This document shows positions 11,786-22,700 of a stretch of DNA of 64,000 bases, one piece after another. The notes under the pieces are model-generated. The model was not told where the DNA came from and made no database searches. It was given only the letters and a program-made list of their open reading frames with translations. The DNA comes from Papio anubis (lineage: Eukaryota; Chordata; Mammalia; Primates; Cercopithecidae). The position numbers and the translations under genes are program-made. The stretch's first letter is position 1. Every line of letters starts with the position of its first letter. Location: contig NC_044991.1 in assembly GCF_008728515.1 (NCBI RefSeq), positions 39,140,968-39,204,967 on the forward strand, given 5' to 3'.

Positions 11786-12859
11786 CAGTGGGAGCCAGGG
11801 AGCTGCCTTATAAAAAGTGTTTTGGATTTCTTAAGCAAACACATTATTTGCCAAAACTACTTAATACATTTAATGGCAAAGAATCTCAAAAGGATTAAAA
11901 ATTTTTTTAAAAGCTCTAAGACTATGAACCTCTCTCTCTGGCCATACCTCTCTTCTGGTTGAAGTAGTTTTTCAGTGGAATTTAATGCTCCAGGCAAAGA
12001 CAACTGATTCTAAATAAACTCTAACATACCCTTCAGAGTATGGTAATTCTCAGGTCAATTAAAAATACTGAAGAAAGAAGATGCTGAGAAACGGGACTGG
12101 CTTTACTGAAACATGCTTTGAATAATTAACCAGCAACTATGCAAGTTTAGACTGTGTCCATTAGCTGATTGTTCTGTTTAGAAAAGGGACTGTCCCATTT
12201 GGCATGCCAGGACGGGGACTGTATCCCAACTGGAGGAACCTGATGCTCCTGACAGTATGTGTATCCCAGCAATCAAGATAGTGGAAATTTGTGCAAGTAA
12301 GAAATAACTCTAAAACCTTGTGCAAATTGTATAAGCAGTGGTTTAGAAAATATGCTGGAAAGTTAGCTGCCAAAAGCCAAAAATGACAGCAATTTAAGGC
12401 ACTGGAAATTGCCAGCAAATATGCCAGCACCCAGCACTGAACTCAGCACAGCATGGACACTGCACACATGGCTGTTGAATGACTGAATGACTGCCGACCC
12501 CTGCACATCTCCTCTGCACACTTGGAATACTCAGAAGACAGCATGTGAGGACTGCAAATAGGAAAGATGGTCTTTCAGATCACTCAAAAGACAAGAGACA
12601 AAGATTCCTCCAAGGAACAACTTTCTGAACATGCTGAGCATAGGCAGTCTTCACTTGGCATAGTTCTGATAGGCATTAATTTAGTGCCCCAATAACACTG
12701 TCCAAGTTTCAGTTAGCACGGTATATTAACTGTGAGTAATTGCTAAAAGTGTAAATTTCGCCCCAATGCTTCAGTCCTCAAATCAGCATGCAATTAACAT
12801 GTGCACCATGATCCATGACTAACATGCTGATTTTTTTTCAAAGTGAGTCACCAGGGGTC
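11786..12859. other. Unique or very old sequence
   Basis: No family recognised. 12640-12850 has an AT-rich, repeat-like texture that I could not assign. Confidence 0.3.
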
Positions 12860-13400
12860 ACTGTGCATCAGTTACTCAGTCCGCCAACAGATAGCAAATT
12901 GTGAAGTTGTGTTGCCTTCCTGTCTCCCAGGGATAAACCCATTTTACAAAGATAGATGACCAAAAGAAACAACTGGCCAACAAGATGATATGAAAGTGAA
13001 GCAAAGAAATGAAACGTGTTCATGCTGGAAATGAAATGTGAATGGAACATAAATGGAGCTAGAGAAGCAGCAGCTGACCCTGGGGATGTTGACACTCTTG
13101 AGGTACAGACACTCTAGATTTGGAGCCACAGGAATTAGTGAAGACAAACTTAACACAAATGAAGAAAGTGGTCTTGAGGAAAAGGATGATGTCTTAAAGA
13201 AATGCTTGAAGATATTTCATGACACAGAGAGCACAGAAGATAAGATGTTGGAGGCTGAGCCAAACTTAGAAAGAAGTACGGACGCTTGCCAGGGCTTAGG
13301 AAAGATACTCGGTCCACATCATAAGCACTGTTCAAACTACTCTTGCATAAGTTTGTTTTACAAATAAATAAAACACTTTGGTTCTCAAAACTATAATGGC
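12860..13400 (+). pseudogene. Probable relic of a pogo/Tigger-type transposase C-terminus
   Basis: A plus frame (13053-13367, 104 residues) is acidic in its middle (NTNEESGLEEKDD) and ends with the pattern E-x-PN-x-ER (EAEPNLERSTDACQ) and a terminal SLFYK. Tigger/jerky-type transposases commonly end with an acidic segment, a DPN-x-ER helix and a short 'SLDxFF+K' tail, so this fits a decayed C-terminal piece. There is no upstream DDE domain in frame, no visible terminal inverted repeat, and the frame opens without a real start, so it would not be functional. The alternative is a chance 104-codon frame in old intergenic DNA. The similarity is by eye only. Confidence 0.35.
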
Positions 13401-13489
13401 TTTTCAACTGGACATTGGCAAATTATAATTGGATCTATTTGTGAGATACAAAGTGATGCTGTGATCTACCCCTACAATGTGGAATGATT

Positions 13490-14095
13490 GGATCAAGCTA
13501 ATTGACATATTCATTATCTCAAACACATCATTTATTCCTCCTGTCCAACTGAAGCTTCATATCCTCGGACCAACATCTGCCCATTCCTTCCACTCCCCAG
13601 CCTCTGGAAACCATTATTCTGTTCCCTGCTTCTATGTGTCTGGTTATTTTAGATTCCACATATGAGATCATGCGGTATTTGTCTCTCTGTGCCTGCCTAA
13701 TTTCACTTAGCACAGTATCCTCTAGGTTCATCCATGTTGTCACAACTGACATCGTCTTTCAAGTCTGAACAGTACTCCATTGTGTATACACACCACCTTC
13801 TCTTTATCCATTCATCTGTCAATGGACGCTTTTGTTGCTTCCGTATCGTGGCTATTGCGAATAGTGCTGCAACAGGCATGGGAATGGGGATATCCCTTCA
13901 ACATACCAATTTCAAAGTCTTTGGATGTATACCCAGAAGTGGAGTTGCTGGATCATATAGTAACTCTACTTTTAGTTTTCTGAGGAACCTCCATACTGTT
14001 TTCCATAATGGCTGTATTAATTTACATTTCCACCAAAAGGGTACTAGGGTTCTCTTTTCTCCATGTCAACATTTCTAATGTTCTGTTAAATGTAC
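13490..14095 (-). mobile_element. L1 3' end fragment (L1PB/L1MA age)
   Basis: On the plus strand: 'ccacatatgagatcatgcggtatttgtctctctgtgcctg', 'ttcatccatgttgtcacaa', 'gtactccattgtgtatacacacc', 'ggatgtatacccagaagtggagttgctggatcatat' and 'tgaggaacctccatactgttttccataatggctg'. These are the reverse complement of the ORF2 C-terminus and 3' UTR, truncated on both sides. Plus frames of 114 and 67 codons here are antisense to L1. Confidence 0.9.
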
Positions 14096-14639
14096 TGACT
14101 AAATATTAGTTTTACTACTTTCCATTTTACTATGCTTTATAACCAATACTAAGAGAGTTTTTAATGATTTGAGAAAAAATGCTAAAGTTTACAAAACCAT
14201 CATAATTTTTAAATAAATTATTTAGATCATATTGCATAGTTTCAGCTTACATGGTAATATTTACAATTCTGTACTACTGCAGCATGATGAACGGGACACG
14301 GGGCACACAGAATTCTCTTTGAAAGTAGAAGTAAGGAAGGCAGTAAGGAAGACAAATGGCAAAACCTTGCCTAGAGGTTGGTTCTGATGTCTGGCTCCAA
14401 CAAAGAGGCAACGTGCCAGCAACGTGGTAGATTTTCTCTAACCCCCCCACCCCGCCCCCCGCTTTTTTTTCTATTTCTGGAACTGTGTCATGCTCTGGAA
14501 CAAAAATGGACTGAAAAATAAGAAACAACAAACCTATGTAGGTTTTATAAAGCTTTACCATTTAGCAAGTTGTCTTTTAAAGGATAGGTTTCTCCATGGA
14601 ATACTCTCAACCATCTAAGGTAGAGGACACACTTATCAC
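14096..14639. other. Unique sequence with a C-rich/T-rich low-complexity patch
   Basis: 14442-14470 is a C-rich run (CCCCCCCACCCCGCCCCCCG) followed by T8. The rest is AT-rich and unassigned. Confidence 0.5.
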
Positions 14640-14730
14640 ACTTATTTACAAAGGAGAAAACTGAGGCTGAGAGAAAATTAAACACTAACCCCAAACCACA
14701 CAATTAGGAATTGGAGGACCTACAACAGTG
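14640..14730 (-). repeat. MIR SINE fragment
   Basis: 'ttatttacaaaggagaaaactgaggctgagagaaaatta' and 'aaccacacaattaggaattgg' are the MIR core in reverse complement. Confidence 0.6.
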
Positions 14731-15475
14731 TCATCAAGTAGAAATAAAATGTCTAAAAACCAAACCACATATGTAACTTTAAATTTTCTAGTGTTCACGT
14801 ATTAGAAGTTTTCTAAAAGAAATTAAGTGTAGTAACTTTTAATTAACCCAATATATCAAAAATATCAATGCAGCACATTCTCAATATAAAATTAATAAGG
14901 AAATAGTCACATTCTTTTCTACTAAGTCTTCAAAATCTGACGAACATTTATACCTATAGCAAATGTCAATTCCACATTTCAAGTTGCTCCATCAGCTACA
15001 CGTGATTGTTGGCTACCAAACCAGAGAGAATTGGGAACTGCCTTCTGCCTCTAAAAATGAGCATTTCAGTGGCTATGAGCCTCATACTTTTATCCACAAC
15101 ATTATTACCTCAGGATTACACCCTTTCCTCCTAAAGAGCTTTCTGAGAAAGCCATAGATCACTAAAAAGAGCTGAAGACATTTCAGAAATTGGATTTAAA
15201 TTTTTTTCTCCATAATTTTCTTTTAGTCAAAAAAAATATTATGCAAAGCAACTGGGGTTTCAAGTAACTTTGGCAAAGGTAGGTAGGAGGGTGGGCATAA
15301 GGTGCACACAGAATTGTTTCTGTACCTAAAGAGGAAGGCTCACTCACCAGGCAATGCCCCACTGAGCCATCAGAGAGCCTAGAGGGGTCACTGGCCCTGC
15401 TTTCTAAATGCTACGTACTTTTCTATTCACGACTGATGTGGACATCTGAAGCTGATTTTTGTTTCTAACTCTACT
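14731..15475. other. Unique AT-rich intergenic sequence
   Basis: Nothing recognised. Confidence 0.4.
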
Positions 15476-15747
15476 AATTGAATATATATTCTCTTTTTTA
15501 TTTAAAAAACATATTTATAAACAAATGTACTTCTTATGTTGAGATGCTTTTAACTTCCTTTTTTGACTTATTACACTGATTATAACCACAAATAAAATAT
15601 TGATTAAAAGGGATGATAATGATCACTCTTGCCTATTCCTGATTTTAAAGGAAATGCTTTTATTATTTCTTAATTGATAATTATATTTACTTTCAGGTTT
15701 TGATAAATACTCTTTACTCCCTACTAACCCTGCTTTGCAGACAACAA

Positions 15748-15832
15748 GATAGAGATAGAGACAGAGAAAGAGAGAGATAGAGATAGAGATAGAGATAGAG
15801 ATAGAGATAGAAGACAGAGATAGAGGAAGAGG
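15748..15832. repeat. (AGATAG)n hexanucleotide microsatellite
   Basis: About ten near-perfect AGATAG units from 15749 to 15810 with diverged units to 15832, inside the L1M segment. Confidence 0.95.
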
Positions 15833-16458
15833 CAAATAATAGGTTCAAATTTTAAAGATGTTTTTCTGCATCTATTGAAATAATCCTGTTCTTTTTTCTT
15901 TAACTGTTCATGAGATAAATTACATTATAGATTTAAATAAACATATTTTAAACTACTGATCAAAATTTTTCGTGTTATACATCTCTTCATATTTTGGATT
16001 TCTTGTTCAGTCATGTTGTTATATTTTTCTAGAAAAATTGTCAATCTCATCTGAGTTGACTAATATGTTGGTAAGAGTCACTTTATCTTTTTAATAATCT
16101 CTGCTATAGTTGTACCTATGTCCTCCTCCTTTTCGTGCCTAACATTAGTCATTTTTGCTGATCAAGCTTGTCAAAGACTCTTGTGTATTTTACTGTTCTT
16201 CATAATGAACAAAACTTCAGTTTTGACCATTCTCCTGATAATAGCTGTTGTCTATTTCATTGATTCTACTCATATATATTATTTCCTTCCTTCTAATTTG
16301 TTTAGGTTTATTATTCTTTCTTCTAACTTATCACACTGAACAATTAGTCTTCCTTTATTGTGATATAATAAAGCATAAGATGATATATACAATATGCAAC
16401 ATAAGGCTATAAATGTCTCTCTGGACTCAAATAATTTAACTGGTGTGATGTGATGTTG

Positions 16459-16763
16459 ATTCAGTGACTTTTTTTTTTTTGAGACTGTCGCCCAGGCTGG
16501 AGTGCAGTGGCGTGATCTCGGCTCACTGCAAGCTCCGCCTCCCGGGTTCACGCCATTCTCCTGCCTCAGCCTCCCAAGTAGCTGGGACTACTACAGGTGC
16601 CCGCCACCAGTCCCGGTTACTTTTTTGTATTTTTTATAGAGACGGAGTTTCACTGTGTTAGCCAGGATGGTCTCCATCTCTTGATCTCGTGATCCACCCG
16701 CCTCGGCCTCCCAAAGTGCTGGGATAACAGGCGTGAGCCACTGCGCCCAGCCAATTCAATGAC
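16459..16763 (-). mobile_element. AluY with near-perfect 10-bp target-site duplication
   Basis: Minus-strand Alu carrying the Y-type right-arm text 'aagctccgcctcccgggttcacgcc' and a T12 tail at 16469-16480. The flanks ATTCAGTGAC (16459-16468) and ATTCAATGAC (16754-16763) form the TSD with one mismatch. The region just after the tail lacks about 12 bp of consensus ('gagactgtcgccc' instead of 'gagacggagtctcgctctgtcgccc'). It is the youngest-looking Alu in the window together with 34945-35251. Confidence 0.93.
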
Positions 16764-17560
16764 ATTTTTTGAGACTTGAGTTATGGCCAGGTACAAGGTG
16801 AATTCTTATACCTGTCTTACTGCTTATATATTTTGAAAAATATTATGCTATATTGTTGAGAGTAAAGTTCTATACATGTCCATCAAATCAAACCATTGTT
16901 CAAATCTTCTATACCTGAATATTTTTATTATTTGATCTTTTAGTTACCAAAAAATTGTATTAAAATCTCTCAGTCTGATTATAAATTTGTCATTTTTAAA
17001 AATTTCTTGTTTCTTCTTATGTCTTCAGTTTCTGGTGAAGTTTTTTTTATTTTAGCACATTGAGACTATGTTATTAAATGTTTAGAAGTTTTAAATTGTT
17101 TTATCTTCCCAGGAAACTATACCATTTACCATTAAAATTACCATTAGCATTAAAATTGTCTCAAATAATAATGTTTCGCTCTTAAATCTACTTTATTGGA
17201 TAGTAATATCCAACGTAATCCAATGGTGTCTTTTGGTTAGTGTTTGCCTACTACATACTTTTCCATTCTTTTATTTTCAACCATTTGTGCCTTTGTGTTG
17301 TGAATGTATTATCTTAGTAATTCCCCATTAATTTTAACATACACATTTCATTTAATAAAATTAAATTTCACTCTATATTGACTCTCTTCTTCAAAAATAC
17401 AAGGACTTAAAATGTTATAATTCTGATCACCAACTTAAATTGATCATACTTACATAGTCATTATTGCTTTATACAGTCTGAAATACTTAAAATATCTTTT
17501 ATATAAATATATATGAATATTACTATTTGAAGTTACTTAGAGTTTATTTCTACTGAGAGT

Positions 17561-18164
17561 TTCAGAGAAAATTTCCATTCTTCTTTTAGGAATCCTGTGG
17601 TGATGACCAGTGTGAAATCCATTACTATAATATGTTAATTTCTTGGCATGAGGTTTCCAGGACCATGAAAGTAGTGTAAAGAACTCCAAATCCACTTGCG
17701 GCAGGTCCACAATAACATATTTTTAAAGAAGACTCCCCCAGCCCCACCTAGAGCCCAGATCAAAAGAGACAAACTTTCCAGCATTTTATTTTGTGGGAAG
17801 CGGATTTACCATACAGTCCCGTTTACTAATCAAAAGCCTCCTCTTTCATGGCAGGGTCACAGATCCAATTCCCCAACCCACTTACACCCCCAGCCTTGTC
17901 TTCCGTCCCTGTGCAGTCATTAAAAGAGACATCTCTTGTTTACTGAGATGGGCAAATGCCACCAGGGGAGATGCAGTAGTGAGTGACAACATGATCCTTG
18001 GGTATTCAGCTTCCTCTTTATTTACATCTCCAAGGATATCTCTCACCTGCTTCTAAGTTCAGCTCAGCTGTGATATTATCCAGCATTTCCTGTTGTTCTG
18101 GATCAGGAGGATTTTCAGGTTATCTTGTCTATTGGACATCACAAAGCAGTCACAATGACCTTCA
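17561..18164. other. Unique intergenic sequence
   Basis: No repeat or gene recognised. Frames at 17696-18180 are unsupported. Confidence 0.4.
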
Positions 18165-18476
18165 GAAAAGGCTTACCTGATCGTGTCATTCCCTTCCTGC
18201 TTAAACCCTTCAAAGACTCACCTCTGCCCTGAGGTAGACACCTGAATTCCTACTGCAACTTCACATTGCTGGCCTGCTGCCTCCTTCTCCCACCCCAACT
18301 CCTCCAACATTGCTCCGCCCCTCCTCACCTCACTCTAGCAACAGGCCTTTCATGCTCAGTCTCTCTGATGTGCCATGCCTCCAACCACCCCATAGACTTG
18401 ACCACTGCTGGGTCTTTGCCTAGTAAATTCTCCCTTCCACCTCGCCTCGATGTATGTCATGCCTCTTCATTCCTCA
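18165..18476 (+). repeat. L2 LINE, left part
   Basis: Sense L2 text: 'gatcgtgtcattcccttcctgcttaaacccttcaaagactc', 'cctccaacattgctccg', 'gatgtgccatgcctcc' and 'tgggtctttgcc'. The element resumes after the LTR at 19545. Confidence 0.75.
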
Positions 18477-18481
18477 GATGT

Positions 18482-19544
18482 TGTGGGAATTCAGGGACCC
18501 TGAATGAAGGGACCGGCTGAAGCTGCAGCAGAAGAACATAAATTGTGAAGATGTCATGGACATTTATTAGTTTCCCAAATTAATGCTTTTATAATTTCTT
18601 ACACCTGTCTTTACTGTAATCTCTGAACATAAATTGTGAAGATTTCATGGACACTTATCACTTCCCCAGTCAATACCCTTGTGATTTCCTATGCTTGTCT
18701 TTACTTTAATCTCTTAATCCCATCATCTTCTTCGTAAGCTGAGGAGGATGAATGTCGCCTCAGGACCCTGTGATGATTCCATGAACTGCACAAATTGTTT
18801 GTAGAGCATGTGTGTTTGAACAATATGAAATTTGGGCCTCTTGAAAAAAGAAGAGAATAACAGCAATGTTCAGGGGAACATCAGAGATAAGACTTCTGGC
18901 CGCCGGTGAGCCGGACGGAACAGAGCCATATTTCTCCTCCTTCAAAAGCAAATAGGAGAAATATTGCTGAATTCTTTTTCTCAGCAAGGAACATCCCTGA
19001 GAAAGAGAATGCACCCTGAGGGTAGGTTTATAGACGGCCCCCTCAAGGTGTGCCATCTTTTATGGTCGCCCCAGTCTCCTGTAGCTCTCCCAGGCTTATC
19101 AGGATGAGGAAAATTCCCGCCTAATAAATTTTGGTCAGACAGGTTGGCTGCTCTCAAACCCTGTTTCCTGATAAGATGTTATCAATGACACTGCGTGCCC
19201 AAAACTTCATTAGCAATTTTAATTTCGCCCCATCCTGTGGTCCTGTGATCTTGCCCTGCCTCCACTTGCTTTGTGATATTTTATTACCTTGTGAAGTATG
19301 TGATCTCTGTGACCCACACCCTATTCGTGCACTCCTTCCCCCTTTGAAAATCGCTAATAAAAACTTCCTGGTTTTACGACTCTGGGAACATCACAGATCC
19401 TGCCAACATGTGATGTCTCCCTCGGACACCCAGCTTTAAATTTCTCTCTCGTACTCTTTTCCTTTATTGCTCAAACCAGCCAAGACACCTAGGAAATAGA
19501 AAAGAACCCATGTAACCATTGGGAGTAGGTTCTCCCGATACTCA
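18482..19544 (+). mobile_element. Solo LTR of a HERV-K11-type endogenous retrovirus (MER11C-like)
   Basis: A 1,063-bp LTR that begins TGTGGGAATTC and ends ...ACTCA, so it has the TG...CA ends of an LTR. It sits between two copies of GATGT (18477-18481 and 19545-19549), the target duplication, inside an L2. A polyadenylation signal-like AATAAA lies near 19355. Length and text fit my memory of MER11C. No gag, pol or env sequence follows on either side, so it is a solo LTR left by LTR-LTR recombination. It has no coding potential but could act as a promoter or enhancer. Confidence 0.85.
18535..18716 (+). repeat. Tandem duplication of about 90 bp inside the LTR
   Basis: 'aacataaattgtgaagat' opens two successive diverged copies (about 18536-18624 and 18626-18716), each ending in a 'tgtctttact.taatctct' motif. 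Confidence 0.85.
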
Positions 19545-19775
19545 GATGTTGTGTCTGGCCCTAGAGGCTAATGTCCAGTTGCCCACTGCATGTTCTCACC
19601 ACACCTTCTTTCTAACACTTATTGCAGTTTATGATTAGATGCTTAACAGTATGAGTATCTAATGGATGTCTGTCTTCCCAGCATCCTCTTGGCACTGTAG
19701 CCCTACCAGGCGGGTCAGCGCCCAGCTCACAGTATCTACTCATAAGTCACTAAAGGAATGCTTATTGAATCAAGA
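19545..19775 (+). repeat. L2 LINE, right part
   Basis: Continuation of the L2: 'ccacaccttctttctaacacttattgcagttt', 'gatgtctgtcttccc', 'cagctcacagtatctactcataa' and the terminal 'ggaatgcttattgaatc'. Confidence 0.75.
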
Positions 19776-22700
19776 TGAATGCAGAAGCTATTAGGATGAC
19801 CCCTTGATGAAGGGATAAAGGCCTGGGTTATGGCCTGACAATGGAGCAAGTGGAAAGGTCAGATAGGAGAGAGACGGAAAAGAAAGAATTGACAATGTTT
19901 GGTAATTGTCAAACAGTTGGATGACAGAATACATTTAAAAGGGAGCTATATTTCACTGGAGGATATTTGATTATCTACATTTCAGTCGCTCTGAGTATCG
20001 AGTGTAAGAACATTCAGGTGGGAACCTCCAGTGGTCGTGGGGAATACTGGAATCATGCTGGGGAGCAGAATGAAGGTCACAGTCATCTGAATCAAGGTGG
20101 GGGCTGATTTTCCACATGGGGATTCAGTTCTTGGGGAAGGCTCTGGGGAGAGAGGAATGTGGTGCCTGGGGCTACGTCCTCGGAACCAAGGGGAGGAAAG
20201 AAGAAAGAGCCAGAGAAAGACACAGGAAGCAGCCCTAGCAGATGAGAAACAGGGACTGTAAGAGGGGTTAAGGAAATGAGGCATAGGTTTCCAACAGGAG
20301 AGCTGAGTCTACAATGTCAAAGGCTGCAGAAAGATCAAGAAGAACAATTTCCACATTACACCAGAAGAAGCTATGCAAGTTCAATTCTGCCACGAATTAC
20401 CTACTCCTTTCCATGTTCTCCTGTACATCTTTTCAGGATAAACTTTAGAAAGGCAGACAAGATAGAGGCATCTACCCTGTGGGGTCCTTCTAAACTAGGA
20501 AAAATGTTACCATTAAATCACTCTAGAAGTTCTCAGAGATTCAAAAATGATGCATGAAGAAATTTGCAGTTATTTTGAGGAAGTTGTGTTCTGAAACTAT
20601 ATAGATGTTTCTGAATGTGTCCTATTCCCTCACCTCCCATAGCCCACCCCATAACAGTTGTGCTTTGAAAACTTCTGTGTTGTTTGAGCTATTTTATTCT
20701 GGTCACAGACTCATTATTCCAATGTTATTCATATCCCCAGTATTTAACAAATAATATACATCAATCTTATAAATCATACTTTCTAATCATTAATATAGGT
20801 CTCAGGAAATCACCTGGGAAAATTGCAGTAACTCTTAGAGTTATTTGGAGAGTAAAAGCCCTACCTAAAATTTAATATCATAAAAACAGACATAAAGTAC
20901 TACAAAATAAAAAAGAAACTTTTACTATTGCTTACATATTTTAAAGAGACAGACACTTTCTGAGCAAGTTTAATGATAAAAAATATTGAACTTTACTAAG
21001 ACGGGTAAAGGAAAAAAAAATTGTGTATCAATAGGAAATTATGCATTGTTTAGAGCACATCTTTCCAGATTATTCTTACTTTTCATTGCATTTGAGCTCT
21101 TTTACGACTCTGTAAATTGACAGTGACGCAAAATAATTATCTACACGTGCAAATTTTGTCTAGTAGGTTCAATTGACTTCTCTCCCCTACTATGAAAGAA
21201 ACCAATTTTGCCTCCATTTGCACATTCATTTCAATATTCCTGACCTATATTTGTGTCCGTTCTTTGGATTATCCTTTGAAATGTCTATAACATCTTACCA
21301 GTTTCCTCATTCTTAATGAGTTAAAGAAAATCTTCAACACATGTTTATTTTATATCTGTAGGAAGGTCATGATTAACCATTTCTTTAAATGGTTACTTAA
21401 CTAGGGATGCAAACTTGCCCCGTGAATTTAGAGACAACTGACAACTGCCCTGTACTTTCAGATTACAGCCATGTGTGGAAAACATCAGCTGCAATCCCAG
21501 CTGCTTTCAGTACAGCCTTGGGAAAATAGTAAAGAATTGCTTCCTCCCACAACACAAACCTCTATCGTCCAAACCTTAATCTATGTGGGACATCTCAAAT
21601 GCAATACAAGCAAAACTGACCTAATCCCACACCTGCCCATTGACTGAATGAATAAAGGAATGAGGTTGAAACACCTACAAAACCTGGGGCTGCTATTTAT
21701 TCCCATCAGGGCCCAAGCAGTCCGGCTCCAGCTTAAGCCAAGGCCCATCCCTCTGAGTTGTAAACTAATCTTCCTCTTGGAGCTGGGTCTCCAGTATGCC
21801 CATTCACAATCCCTCCCCTCACCTCACCTCTTCTGCCTTTTCCAGGAAATTCTTTGAGTTATTATTCTCAAAACTTAACATTCTATTGAAATGAGAGTCC
21901 ACGATGGAGATCTGATAGCATCGAGGCACAGGGAGATGAGCTGGAGCCAGTCTCTTTATCCAAAGCACCCGTCCTGGGACCTTGAAGGTATAACTGTGTC
22001 AACCAAAGGGAACCATTCAGACTCACTGCACGATGAGATCAAGTTCACTTATTATTCAGCATTTCTACAGCCCTCAACATTCATTTCTCAGCACCCTTTT
22101 CCCAGAGACACAAAGGGCAGCCATTTTGCAGTAAAATGACCCCCATTGTCAGGGGAAGCTGATTCATTATTCATCACGATTGCCCTCAATGACAGCTGAG
22201 TGTGCCAGAGTTCTTGAATTCAGAGCCACCAGCCTGGAAGGAGCATCTCCAATTCAGCCAAGAAGAAATCGAGCCAAAGACACCGTTATCTGTCCACAAG
22301 CACCACTGACGCAGACTGAAGTGCTAGTTATAAATCATTCTTATCTACTTGTCAATGCTGGCTTTGGGAAACGCCCCTGGGCATGCACGGTTAATCTACT
22401 TACAAGTACTTTTCAATTTCTGAAAAGAATTCAGATGTGGCAGCGCTACCCCAGACGGAGCGAGACTGGGTGAGATTCTCCTAATCAATAGGCCCACCAC
22501 AAGAATGGGGAAATGGAGAAATGGAGTAATGGAGTGGCCTGAAAAGGGCCAGGACATCCTGAGAAAAGCATCTTCGGCCTGAGAGGAAATGCCTGGGGAG
22601 TGGGGGGTGGACAGCTCTGAGCTACATGGGGAGCTCCCAAGCCCTGTGTATTGTGTGCACAAACCCTGGGGCCTCAAAGTACATGGACAAAGCAGGAACA

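Larger units (their letters stand above)
15476..17560 (-). mobile_element. Ancient L1M ORF2 segment
   Basis: Antisense L1 text: 'cactcttgcctattcctgattttaaaggaaatgctttta', 'tttttctgcatctattgaaataatcc', 'gctgatcaagcttgtcaaagactc', 'acaaaacttcagttttgacca' and 'aaatctactttattggatagtaatatccaacg'. The reverse-transcriptase part lies at the low-coordinate end and the more 5' ORF2 part at the high end. It is interrupted by a GATAGA microsatellite and an AluY. No open frame survives. Confidence 0.8.

Noticed and set aside
17957..17976. CCACCAGGGGAGATGC, a CTCF-like word
   Set aside because: Only the first ten bases fit; the second half of the core is wrong.
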